Shown here one piece after another: positions 25,714 through 34,206 of a stretch of 64,000 nucleotides of DNA. Below the pieces are notes generated by a model. That model did not search any database, was not told the DNA's origin, and worked only from the letters and a program-made list of their open reading frames with translations. A program made the translations under genes and the position numbers. Source of the DNA: Blastocatellia bacterium UBA7656 (GTDB lineage Bacteria > Acidobacteriota > Blastocatellia > UBA7656); NCBI GenBank assembly GCA_002483445.1, contig DLHY01000021.1:19781-83780 (forward strand), given 5' to 3'. Position 1 is the stretch's first letter; each line of letters opens with the position of its first letter.

Positions 25714-27426
25714 TTATTTCTTGTCGTCCGCGTACTTAGGCACTAAATCCATTCCGCAGTCAGGGGCTTTTCCTGGCTTGTCAGACTTGTAAGCCGGGTG
25801 CATCGGGTCGTACCAGTAAAGAATCTTCCGCTCCGTCTGCTTCTGAGGCTGCGAGTGATCGACCTGCTCGGTCACGTGTCCGGAGTGATCCTCCGCATCA
25901 GGCTTATGCCGGGAGTGATCTTCCATCTGCGGGTCGGGCTTCTTTTTTTCCTTGGGCTGATGGCCGGAGTGATCCTCTTGTTTCGTTTGAGGCGCGGCCT
26001 GCTGATGCTGAGAGTGATTCTGCGGCGGTTGCTTGCCGCCCGCCGGAGCGCCGCCGCCGTGACTCATGCCGGGCATCCCCATTCCGCCGGCCGCCGACTT
26101 GAGCTTGCTCTCCGAGTCTATGAGGAAATTGGCTGAGGTCGCTATTTTTTCGCCGGGCTTCAGGCCGGTGAGTACGATGAAGGTATTATCTACCTTCGCG
26201 CCCAACTGAACTTTGCGCGGCTCAAAATATCCGCCTTCGAGGGACACAAAAACCATCTGTTCAGAACCGGAGTCGAGGACTGCCTCCTGAGGCACTACCA
26301 GTTTCTTTCCGTAATCGATCCTGAGTTCGACATTGGCGTACATATCAGGCTTGAGCGCGAAGTTCTGATTTGGGAATTCGATCCTCACTTTCAACGTCCT
26401 GGTCGCGTTATCGAGTTGAGGATAGATATAGGTGACTTTCCCTCTGAGCGGGCGACCGGGATAGTAGGAAAGCATCATAGTCGCCGCCTGTCCAACCAGT
26501 ATCTCAGGCGCTTCATACTCGTATATGTCGGCGATTGCCCAGACGGTCGAGAGATCGGCGATTGAGTAAATCTCTGTATCGGGCGTGACACGCTGTTTGG
26601 GATAAACATTGCGCGAGAGCACAAAACCGTCTGTCGGCGCATAAAGCGTCACTGCCTTTATCGGCTTGCCGCGCTTTTCAAGCTCCTGTATCTGCTCTTC
26701 GGTAAAATCCCATAGCTCAAGCCGTTTTCGGGCTGATTGATACAGCGACTCGGCTCCATTGACAGCCTCGCGGAATGGGCTTTCGCTCAACTCATTGCGC
26801 CCTTTCATTGCCAGCAAATATTCCTGTTGAGTCTGAACCAGTTCGGGACTGTAGATGCTGATGAGCGGCTGGCCCTTTTGAACCAACTTACCCGTGAAAT
26901 CGACATAAACCTCTTCGACCCAGCCTTCGACCTTTGTGTGAATGCGAACGATCTTTGTCTCGTCATAAGCCAGCCGCGCTACTGCCCTGAGCGTCTTCGA
27001 CACCGACTTATATTCAGCCTCGCCGTAGGTGACGCCGATCATTTGTTGTTTTTCGGGACTGATCTGGAAAGCGCCCTCGGGCAGACCAGTAGCCATCTGA
27101 CCGCTTTCGTAGACCGGCACGAGATCCATTCCGCAGTCGGGAGCTTTGCCCGGCTTATCGGATTTGTAGGCCGGATGCATGGGGTCCTGCCAGTAGAGAA
27201 CTTTCAATTCAGGCTTCGCCTCCGAAGATGACGGCTGATCGGGGGATTGAGCATCGGCTTTGAAGAGTACGTCTCTTTTGATATAGCCGATTACCACAAG
27301 GGCGAGAACCAAAAGGGTGATGATGATCCGCGCCGCACGCTTTTTTGATTTCGCGGGTCCAAGCGCGTTTGTTTTCTGTATCGCTCCCTGTGAATCGTCC
27401 TGTGTTGATTTGATTTCGTCGTTCAT
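25714..27426 (-). CDS. cusB: RND membrane fusion protein, CusB-like, with heavy-metal-binding domains at both ends
   Basis: A 570-residue periplasmic adaptor. A membrane anchor (about 33-50) is followed by a heavy-metal-binding domain with YWQDPMHPAYKSD (about 76-106), then the lipoyl, barrel and coiled-coil regions of an adaptor (about 120-470). A linker rich in DHSGH/DHSRH blocks (about 480-530) leads to a second heavy-metal-binding domain (533-570) almost identical in protein to the first. Usual CusB proteins carry one such domain or none. The His-rich linker could hold copper for delivery to CusA. The ATG at 27,426 follows GGGAGGA. Confidence 0.9.
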   Translation of the reverse strand: MNDEIKSTQDDSQGAIQKTNALGPAKSKKRAARIIITLLVLALVVIGYIKRDVLFKADAQSPDQPSSSEAKPELKVLYWQDPMHPAYKSDKPGKAPDCGMDLVPVYESGQMATGLPEGAFQISPEKQQMIGVTYGEAEYKSVSKTLRAVARLAYDETKIVRIHTKVEGWVEEVYVDFTGKLVQKGQPLISIYSPELVQTQQEYLLAMKGRNELSESPFREAVNGAESLYQSARKRLELWDFTEEQIQELEKRGKPIKAVTLYAPTDGFVLSRNVYPKQRVTPDTEIYSIADLSTVWAIADIYEYEAPEILVGQAATMMLSYYPGRPLRGKVTYIYPQLDNATRTLKVRIEFPNQNFALKPDMYANVELRIDYGKKLVVPQEAVLDSGSEQMVFVSLEGGYFEPRKVQLGAKVDNTFIVLTGLKPGEKIATSANFLIDSESKLKSAAGGMGMPGMSHGGGAPAGGKQPPQNHSQHQQAAPQTKQEDHSGHQPKEKKKPDPQMEDHSRHKPDAEDHSGHVTEQVDHSQPQKQTERKILYWYDPMHPAYKSDKPGKAPDCGMDLVPKYADDKK

Positions 27427-27452
27427 CTTTGCGTCCTCCCGTCAATCGCGAG

Positions 27453-28793
27453 TCACGGTCTGAGACCCGCGCCCACAAGCGGCTCCAGCGCGGCCACTGC
27501 CTTTTCCATATTGCTGATCTGTTCGTAATAGCTGATCTCGTAGTTGAGCAGCGTCACCAGGTTATCCATCAAGGTTACGAAGTCGACCGTGCCGACTTCG
27601 TAACCGGCGATGGCCGATTCGAGCGAAAGCGACGATTGCGGGATAATGGTCGTGCCGTAGAGACTCGTGAGCCTCTCGGCAGTCGTAGCCGCGAGATAGC
27701 GATCCTTGATCTTGAAGTACAAAACGGTCGTGATGTTTTCGAGCCTCTTTTGCTCAACGGCCTTGCTCGCCGCGGCTTCGGCCACTGCGGGGCGCTGCTT
27801 TTGCCAGAAGTAAAGCGGTATTTTCACGCCCACACTCACTCCGTACATTTCAGGCATCTCAGGGCGATTCTGGTAGTTGAATCGCACGGTGAAGTCAGGA
27901 TAGAAGTTCTTCTCAGCAAGCTCTACGGCGTATTGCTCGCGGTCGATCCTGCGTTTCTGGGCTTTGAGTCCGGGATAATTGGCGAGCGCATACTCTTTAA
28001 GCTCGGAGAGCGTGTATCGAAACTGCTGAGGCTTTACTTCTTCGGGCCGTCCGAGCGGCGACTCGGTATCGCGAAAAAGAAGACTGTTGATGCGCGCTTC
28101 GGTCGTCTGACGGCGCTCTTCAAGCACTGTAAGCTGATCGATGAGCTTTGAAATCTCGACCTGCGCTTTGAGCACATCCTGTTGGATTCCCTTGCCAACC
28201 GCGTAGCGAGCTTCGGCAATACGGGCGAACTTTTCCAACAGATCTTTGTTCTTCGATACGATCTCGATGGCTCTGGTCAGATAAAAAAGATCGAAGTAAG
28301 CATCCTTGACTTCGGCTATCACTGAAAGGCGTGTCTGCTCGTAGGCCCACCATTCGGCCTCAGATTCGACTGCGGCCATTTTGCCACGGAGCGCCAGCTT
28401 GCTGGGAAAAGGAATCTCCTGCGAAAGGCTGAGCATCCTTGCGCTCGACGGGTCGCCTTTCTGAATATCGAAAGGTGGAACCGGAATTATGTTGCCCATG
28501 TAACCGAATTCGATCATCGGATCGGGCAGCGCCTTCGCCTGTGGTACGCGTTCCCGCGCCATATCGAATCGGCGCTGCATCGCTTTGATCTCAGGATTGC
28601 GGGCGAGCGCGTCTTCAACAATCTCTCCGAGAGAAACCACCGGGACTTTTTGCTGTTGAAGCGGGGATGTCGCTGGAGTCTCTCCGCCTTCGGAAGCCCT
28701 GAGCGCGATCTGCTGAGCTCGCGCAAAAGGCGCGACGAGCGAAACGACTGCCAGGGCGCAGGCGATGATAATTCTGATCGATCCTGCTCTCAT
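27453..28793 (-). CDS. cusC: TolC-family outer membrane channel, CusC-like
   Basis: A 446-residue outer membrane efflux protein with signal peptide (about 1-27, ending ARAQ). Two repeated OEP halves are visible, each with long coiled-coil helices (for example ARNPEIKAMQRRFDMAR near 58-74 and LANYPGLKAQKRRIDREQ near 270-287). It completes the CusCBA tripartite exporter. It is the first gene of the eleven-gene run and should carry the main promoter in the gap to its right. The gap to cusB is 26 bases. Confidence 0.9.
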   Translation of the reverse strand: MRAGSIRIIIACALAVVSLVAPFARAQQIALRASEGGETPATSPLQQQKVPVVSLGEIVEDALARNPEIKAMQRRFDMARERVPQAKALPDPMIEFGYMGNIIPVPPFDIQKGDPSSARMLSLSQEIPFPSKLALRGKMAAVESEAEWWAYEQTRLSVIAEVKDAYFDLFYLTRAIEIVSKNKDLLEKFARIAEARYAVGKGIQQDVLKAQVEISKLIDQLTVLEERRQTTEARINSLLFRDTESPLGRPEEVKPQQFRYTLSELKEYALANYPGLKAQKRRIDREQYAVELAEKNFYPDFTVRFNYQNRPEMPEMYGVSVGVKIPLYFWQKQRPAVAEAAASKAVEQKRLENITTVLYFKIKDRYLAATTAERLTSLYGTTIIPQSSLSLESAIAGYEVGTVDFVTLMDNLVTLLNYEISYYEQISNMEKAVAALEPLVGAGLRP

Positions 28794-28911
28794 GAAAAAT
28801 TCTCCTGGCCCGAAGGCTTCAAGCCACCGGGCTGAAAGATCGTATGAACTGACGCGAAAATGCGCGCGAGGGTCTATATGATCAAAAGGAATGAGTGCGT
28901 GAGCAGGAGTG

Positions 28912-29400
28912 TTAGATCAGGAGAGATGAAAGCGAGATATAAAGAGGTCGCTGTCGGGTGTAGCCGGGAGGCCCGTGAATCTTTATCGAAATGAGCGATT
29001 GCGCCCTGACCGAGGCGATTATCGCAGGAGCATCCTCGATCAAAGCGATCTTGTGCGTCGAGAAGGAGACGACCGGCAATTCGGCCTGCGGCTGACCGCG
29101 ACAGCAAGAAAAACTCTGCGGAATAAAATTGATGCCCTGTCCGGCGGTCATCACCTGGTCGCCTGATGAATGCTCCTGACTGTGATGCATCGCAGTATGG
29201 TGATTGTGCGCGCCGTTGTCCGTGTCGGCTTCGGGTTTATGATGATTACAGGAAGTTGAACCGGATGCGTGATAGTCGCACAGGCAGTTGACCGCAGCCC
29301 ACGACTGCTGAACAGCAAAGAGCGCGAACGCCACGCCGAGCGCGCCGATTCGACGAACTGTGCGTGAGCGGGTGCTTTCAATTGTTCGGCTCCTTTTCAT
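28912..29400 (-). CDS. Secreted His/Cys-rich protein upstream of the efflux operon
   Basis: A 162-residue protein with a long basic leader and signal sequence (about 1-36, ending SWAA). The mature N-terminal half is rich in His and Cys: CLCDYHASGSTSC, then NHH, HNHHT, HHSQEH, followed by SCCRG. The tail has HGPPGYTRQRPLYI, a hydrophobic end seen in small proteins near copper exporters. It may bind copper in the periplasm. It lies 118 bases ahead of cusC on the same strand, so it may share regulation. The ribosome site (GAG) is weak and a leader from ATG 29,400 is assumed. Confidence 0.65.
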   Translation of the reverse strand: MKRSRTIESTRSRTVRRIGALGVAFALFAVQQSWAAVNCLCDYHASGSTSCNHHKPEADTDNGAHNHHTAMHHSQEHSSGDQVMTAGQGINFIPQSFSCCRGQPQAELPVVSFSTHKIALIEDAPAIIASVRAQSLISIKIHGPPGYTRQRPLYISLSSLLI

Positions 29401-29685
29401 GTCATCTCAGCAATCAGGCTCCGGTTTTTCCTATTGACGTGACAGATCAACGCAACCACTATGCCGTCATCCAACAGCACAAAAAAGGCTGAAATCATCG
29501 CTCGAAGCAGCTTGATTTGAGGGGATTCCCCCACCAGATCGGGCTTTTTCCGCAGCCATCCGTTCCTGGCTGTTTATCCGCTCTCTCTTCGGTCCTCGCG
29601 TCAAGCGTTATCATTCCACCAAAGCTGAAGCTGGAATTCATCATCAGGCATCAGGATTGCTCTAGTGAATGGCGGAGGAAATTTT
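29401..29685. other. Divergent intergenic region, no gene seen
   Basis: About 285 bases between the leftward His-rich gene and the rightward universal stress gene. Both promoters should lie here. A TTGACG near 29,434 is a possible rightward -35 box without a convincing -10. No metal-regulator operator (for example a CueR-type palindrome) was recognised. Confidence 0.4.
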
Positions 29686-30564
29686 ATGAAGATACTTGTT
29701 GCAATCGACTCTGCCGCTTCTTCTGCCAGCGTCCTTGACGAAGTGAAATCGAGATCGTGGCCCGCTGACGCTCAGATTCAACTCGTCAATGTCGTTGACA
29801 CTACCGGTCTAATCAGCGTCAAGGGCGACCTTCATGAGTTCATTCGCGCGCAGGAGGAAGCGGCCCGCTCGATGCTTCATGCTGCCGCTGACCGCCTCGC
29901 GCCATCGGCGCAGCAGGTTTCCACGCTCGTCATCGAAGGCTATCCGCCGAAAGTGATAGTCGAGCGCGCGAGGGAGTGGAGCGCGGATTTCATATTCGTG
30001 GGATCGCACGGTCACAGCGCGATTGCGCGGTTCTTTCTCGGCAGCGTGGCCGGTTATGTGGTTCGCCACGCCCACTGCTCGGTCGTGATCGCGCGAGCAT
30101 CCGAAAAGACAGGCGGTATGAAAATACTTTTTGCGACCGACGGGTCGGAGGCTTCCCTTGCTGCGGCTCGATCTGTTGCGAAGAGAAAGTGGGCCGATGA
30201 TGCCGAGTTCGAAGTTCTGGGCGTCGCAGATGAAATCATCCCTGTAATCGATCCATGGTATGGCGGAGGTACGACCATTCAACGGATTCAGGAAGAAACC
30301 GAAAAGCTTGTGCGTGAGGGCGTGGAATCGGCTCAAAAAACTCTTCTCGATGCCGGTCTCAAAGCAACTGCGTCGGTCATCAAGGGGCATCCGAAAGCGG
30401 CCATAGTCGATGAAGCTGAAAGCCGGACAGCAAGTCTCATCATCGTCGCTTCACACGGGCGTCGCGGCATCACTCGGCTTTTGATGGGCAGCGTCACTGA
30501 AGCAGTAGCCCGTCACGCTCACTGTTCGGTTGAAGTGATAAGAGAGCGCAGTCAATTGTATTGA
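29686..30564 (+). CDS. Tandem universal stress protein (two UspA domains)
   Basis: A 292-residue cytoplasmic protein made of two UspA domains (about 1-140 and 145-292). Each has the ATP-binding Gly pattern: GSHGHSAIARFFLGS in the first and ASHGRRGITRLLMGS in the second, so both may bind ATP. The start strands (MKILVAIDSA and MKILFATDGS) are alike. Such tandem Usp proteins respond to stress and starvation, but no partner is apparent here. The ATG at 29,686 follows GGAGGAAATTTT; the seven codons upstream in frame are not needed. Confidence 0.9.
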   Translation: MKILVAIDSAASSASVLDEVKSRSWPADAQIQLVNVVDTTGLISVKGDLHEFIRAQEEAARSMLHAAADRLAPSAQQVSTLVIEGYPPKVIVERAREWSADFIFVGSHGHSAIARFFLGSVAGYVVRHAHCSVVIARASEKTGGMKILFATDGSEASLAAARSVAKRKWADDAEFEVLGVADEIIPVIDPWYGGGTTIQRIQEETEKLVREGVESAQKTLLDAGLKATASVIKGHPKAAIVDEAESRTASLIIVASHGRRGITRLLMGSVTEAVARHAHCSVEVIRERSQLY

Positions 30565-30653
30565 GCAGTTTGTTTCGCTCGAAGCTGACTGCCCGTATGA
30601 CCTGCGTGCTTTCGCGGACGGTAAAGATGAATTTTGCGCATCGCCTGCCTCCG

Positions 30654-31643
30654 TCATGAAAGCGTGCGATTCGGATCATCGAAGCCGAATATCTGCCGAT
30701 AAGCCGCAGCCGCAGAGCATACCATCCACGGCACCGCGACAAAAATGCCTACGCCGCAGGCAAACGGGCTTAAAGCCATGATGGTCGAGAAAACAAGCCC
30801 GACCACCCACCACATCAGCGCGTCTTTTGAAAATATCAGTCGCCCGACTTCGTTGACCGCCGCGGCGATGTCCATCTTTCGATCAAGTATGAGCGGGAAG
30901 ACGAATCCCATCAGAACAGTCAGCAGCGGAGTGAGTACAAGATTCGAGATGATATAAAACGGCGCGCTGTCTCCGGCCTGCGAAACGCCGCCCCAGATGG
31001 CTATCGAAATCAGCGACGCGAGAAACGCCTGAAGGAATCGCCCCTTCCAGTCGAACAGATCGTTTATTTCCGGTCTCTCGCCGCGCATGATTTTGAAAGC
31101 CATGCGATACATCCCCATCATCAGCGGGCCGGAAAGCACACCCAGCGTCATCACACTGAAGAGTCCGCCCAGCAATGAAGCGAGCGACATCAGGAATCCG
31201 TGCCTGGAATAAAGGTGCCACCCCTGAGAAAGCCAGTCGCCTACTGAAATCGGCGGATGTTCCATTCGCGCAGGCGGAGAATAAGGCGGAGGCGGTTGAT
31301 AAGGCGCGGGCGGATAAGGCGGTTGAGTGTATTGTGGAGGCGGCTGAGGCGGCGCGTAATAAGGCTGATTTACATGAGGCGGCGCATTCGGCCCTTGAGC
31401 GACCGGCATCGTCGCGCGTTGCGGATCAGCAACAGGCCCGGTGCTTTCGCTAGATCGTCCGACGGGCTGCGTGCCGAGATTGGCTTCCCGCTTCTTAGGC
31501 AATTGCAATGTGTCGGCTTCTTCCCTTGCCTCAGAGAAACGTCTGGTCGCCTCTTCTATAACCGAGACCATAGACATCCCGCATTGAGGACAAAACAGGC
31601 TGTCATCGGGCATCTCGGTTCCGCAATTCGAACAGATCAACAT
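30654..31643 (-). CDS. Zinc-ribbon, proline-rich, multi-pass membrane protein
   Basis: A 329-residue protein in three parts: an N-terminal zinc ribbon (CSNCG and CPQCG, residues 4-22), a low-complexity Pro/Tyr/Gln linker (about 85-145) with repeated QPP and YPP, and a C-terminal domain with about five membrane helices (160-320). The membrane domain recalls the DUF975-type proteins, but the assignment is loose. It may assemble membrane complexes. It is 70 bases downstream of purM and may be cotranscribed. A TTG two codons before ATG 31,643 is in frame; the ATG is used here. Confidence 0.7.
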   Translation of the reverse strand: MLICSNCGTEMPDDSLFCPQCGMSMVSVIEEATRRFSEAREEADTLQLPKKREANLGTQPVGRSSESTGPVADPQRATMPVAQGPNAPPHVNQPYYAPPQPPPQYTQPPYPPAPYQPPPPYSPPARMEHPPISVGDWLSQGWHLYSRHGFLMSLASLLGGLFSVMTLGVLSGPLMMGMYRMAFKIMRGERPEINDLFDWKGRFLQAFLASLISIAIWGGVSQAGDSAPFYIISNLVLTPLLTVLMGFVFPLILDRKMDIAAAVNEVGRLIFSKDALMWWVVGLVFSTIMALSPFACGVGIFVAVPWMVCSAAAAYRQIFGFDDPNRTLS

Positions 31644-31713
31644 AAACAAGTTCCGTCTTCTCTGAAACGCTCACACGCTCGTCGATGTTTCCCGCCATCT
31701 CTAAAATCTGATT

Positions 31714-32751
31714 TCATCTCTTGATCGATACTGATTGAGCGCCTTCGACTATGCAACCGATATCGTAGTGTTTTTCTCCCTGCTCATCAAGACAGCGGCG
31801 CACGCGGTCGGCGTCCTGGGGACTCACAACGATTATCATCCCGACTCCGCAGTTGAAAGTCCGCTGCATCTCTTCATCTCTCACATTGCCGATTCTCTGC
31901 ATCACATCAAAAACCGGAAGCACAGGCCATGAATCGATTTTTATTTCCGCCGCGAGTCCCTGCGGAAGAATGCGCGGGATATTTTCAAGCAGCCCGCCGC
32001 CCGTGATGTGCGCAAGCCCTTTGACCGCTCCCCCGCCAAGCAGCGGATTTATCGGGGCGAGGTAGCTGCGATGAGGTTTGAGAAGTTCTTCCGCAACCGT
32101 GCATCCGAGTTCTTCAACATAAGTGTCCGCCGTGTAGCTTGCCACTTCGAAGAATAGTTTTCGCGCGAGGCTGTAGCCGTTCGTATGCAATCCGACCGAC
32201 GGCAGAGCGATCAACAAATCGCCTTTTCTAATGGCAGACCCGTCGATTATTTCGCTTCGATCAACCGCGCCGACTATAAATCCCGCAACATCATATTCGC
32301 CATCGCGGTAAAATCCGGGCATCTCCGCTGTCTCGCCGCCGATGAGCGCGCACGCGGCTTCCTTGCATCCACGAGCAAGCCCTTCGATCAGTTGCGCAAT
32401 CGTATCGGGCGACATCTTTCCTGTAGCGATGTAGTCGAGAAAAAAGAGCGGGCGCGCGCCCTGAACCAGGATATCGTTTACGCAATGACAAACCAGATCA
32501 TAGCCGACGGTGTTGTGAATGCCGGTCATAAAAGCCACGCGCAGTTTCGTTCCCACGCCATCGGCTGATGAGACAAGCACAGGCTCACTCATCCCTCCAA
32601 AATCTGCGCGAAACATCCCGCCGAAAGAGCCTATGTCAGTCATCACATTCGAAGTAAAAGTCTCTCGCGCAAGCTTTCGTATTCGCGCTTTCGCTTCATT
32701 GGCCGAATCGATGTCGACGCCCGCATCCCGATAGCTTATTTCTTTTCCCAT
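31714..32751 (-). CDS. purM: Phosphoribosylformylglycinamidine cyclo-ligase
   Basis: A 345-residue AIR synthetase, the fifth step of purine synthesis, making aminoimidazole ribonucleotide with ATP. Signatures include YRDAGVDIDSAN at the start, the Gly-rich SSADGVGTKLR near 62, CVNDILVQGA near 91 and ALIGGETAEMPGFY near 136. Length and order match full-length PurM. Three ATGs occur in a row; the third (32,751) is the right distance from GAGGA. The gene is part of a purine/quality-control block with purF, though other genes lie between them. Confidence 0.95.
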   Translation of the reverse strand: MGKEISYRDAGVDIDSANEAKARIRKLARETFTSNVMTDIGSFGGMFRADFGGMSEPVLVSSADGVGTKLRVAFMTGIHNTVGYDLVCHCVNDILVQGARPLFFLDYIATGKMSPDTIAQLIEGLARGCKEAACALIGGETAEMPGFYRDGEYDVAGFIVGAVDRSEIIDGSAIRKGDLLIALPSVGLHTNGYSLARKLFFEVASYTADTYVEELGCTVAEELLKPHRSYLAPINPLLGGGAVKGLAHITGGGLLENIPRILPQGLAAEIKIDSWPVLPVFDVMQRIGNVRDEEMQRTFNCGVGMIIVVSPQDADRVRRCLDEQGEKHYDIGCIVEGAQSVSIKR

Positions 32752-32770
32752 CATCATTCCTCGTTCCTCA

Positions 32771-32913
32771 GAAGTCAGGGGTCAGGGGTCAGGGGTCGGG
32801 GGTCAGAAGGTGCATAGTATTACGTATTCCCTCACCTCTGCACCCCGTCACCTCTTCATCCATCACCCATCACCCATCACCCATCACCCATCACCCATCA
32901 CCCATCACCCATC
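32771..32913. repeat. Two heptamer tandem repeats (AGGGGTC and CCATCAC)
   Basis: Bases 32,771-32,806 hold about four copies of AGGGGTC with an AGAAGTC variant at the left end. Bases 32,860-32,913 hold nearly eight copies of CCATCAC, the longest array in the window. The second array includes the stop codon of the DUF3006 gene (32,905-32,907). Confidence 0.9.
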
Positions 32914-33126
32914 CTTGAGTAATTCTTCTATTCGCTTTTTCAACTCGTCGCGGCTTTCTTCATCCATTGTGAAAGCGATTTGAAGATGATCTCCTCCGCG
33001 CGCTCCCGTCGGGAGTAAAGACACAGGCAGGTTGAACTTCACGCTGTCATCTTCATAAAGCGTGATGACCGCGAGATCGCCCTCGATCCGGTCTATGATG
33101 AATTTGTGACGGCTTTCTTTTTTCAC
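32905..33126 (-). CDS. DUF3006 small protein
   Basis: A 73-residue protein starting with a charged KKESRHKFIIDRIEGDLAVI strand pair and ending in a helix rich in Glu and Lys. This is the DUF3006 pattern (RxEGxxAVx then a GDxL strand), a small beta-barrel commonly encoded beside ComEC-like metallo-hydrolases. It overlaps the hydrolase gene by four bases, so the two are translated together. The function of DUF3006 is unknown; it may stabilise or regulate the hydrolase. Its last codon and stop lie within a tandem repeat. Confidence 0.85.
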   Translation of the reverse strand: MKKESRHKFIIDRIEGDLAVITLYEDDSVKFNLPVSLLPTGARGGDHLQIAFTMDEESRDELKKRIEELLKDG

Positions 33127-34106
33127 ATGCCCTTCCTCGCCGCGCTTTTCTTCTTTGAGTCCGGCTTTGCGCCGTTGCGCTCCGCCAACTCATCGCCTGT
33201 GAGATAAATGTCATTCTTCGACGCCTGCTTTTCCGTCGTCACCTCTATCGTGTTCCCGTCGCTTGTGGCGGTGATGGTGCCTTCCATATCGGTTCTGTAG
33301 AGTTTTACCGCTTCACGCTCGCGGAGCAATCTCATCACCTTCGGATGGGGGTGATGATAATCGTTTCCTTCCGCGCAACTGATAGTGATTATCTTAGGAC
33401 TTACTGCATCGAGTATGTCTTCATTGTTGGCGTTCGAGCTTCCGTGATGGGCCGACTTGAGAAGATCGGCGCGAAGCTTATCTTTTTCAGACGCGATCAT
33501 CTGTTGCCATGATTTTTCTTCTGCGTCTCCGGTAAACAGAAAGCGTGTGCTGCCGAAAGTGAGTCTCACGACGAGCGAAGCATTATTGGGATTATCATCG
33601 GGCAGATCATTCGATGGATTGAGGACTTCGAGGAGCGCGTCTCCTATTTTGCGAGATTCGCCGCGTTTCGGCTTGAGAAATTTTATCCCCTGATCTTTTC
33701 TCTCCTGAAGCATATCGGCGTAGGTTTTAGTCGTGTGAGGAAAGCCCGAATCCCAGAGTTCTTTCACCTTGAAAGCGCGCATGATATCGCGCATCTCGCC
33801 GATATGATCCGCGTGCGGATGAGTGGCTATAAGCAGATCGATTTCACGGACGCCGTATTTTTTGAGCATCTCGACCGTAGCTGAGCCGCGGTCGCCTGAA
33901 TCGATCAGGATGGTTTCTCCGCTCGGAAGTTGAACGAGTTCCGCGTCGCCCTGCCCTATGTCGAGGAATCGAATGGTGAGTTTGCCCGACACCGGGCCGG
34001 GTTCGGGCGCGCGTTCGAGTTTATGGCGATAGAGATAAACGACCGCTGCGATGACTGCTATCAGCAGCGCGATTATCACTCTCGATGAGTTTAGTCTTTT
34101 TGCCAT
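33123..34106 (-). CDS. ComEC-like metallo-beta-lactamase-fold hydrolase with membrane anchor
   Basis: A 327-residue protein with one N-terminal membrane helix (about 8-26), then a metallo-beta-lactamase domain. The metal motif THPHADH (near residue 95) is intact, along with FLDIGQGDAELVQLP near 48 and a second metal Asp in LFTGDAEEK. It resembles the hydrolase domain found at the end of ComEC channels but stands alone, so a role in degrading DNA or a nucleotide outside the membrane is inferred only. It overlaps the DUF3006 gene by four bases. The C-terminus is lysine-rich. Confidence 0.85.
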   Translation of the reverse strand: MAKRLNSSRVIIALLIAVIAAVVYLYRHKLERAPEPGPVSGKLTIRFLDIGQGDAELVQLPSGETILIDSGDRGSATVEMLKKYGVREIDLLIATHPHADHIGEMRDIMRAFKVKELWDSGFPHTTKTYADMLQERKDQGIKFLKPKRGESRKIGDALLEVLNPSNDLPDDNPNNASLVVRLTFGSTRFLFTGDAEEKSWQQMIASEKDKLRADLLKSAHHGSSNANNEDILDAVSPKIITISCAEGNDYHHPHPKVMRLLREREAVKLYRTDMEGTITATSDGNTIEVTTEKQASKNDIYLTGDELAERNGAKPDSKKKSAARKGM

Positions 34107-34206
34107 GATTTGGATCAGTAAAAAGCAGTGGGCGCATTATGCGATTCGAATCGCGGGGATGATGAATCAGAAAACATTCTCAAAGCAGTCTTTTCAGGTG
34201 GTCGCA

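Noticed and set aside
32860..32913. Possible CRISPR array
   Set aside because: The repeat is a direct 7-base tandem with no spacers; no cas genes nearby. It is a simple sequence repeat.
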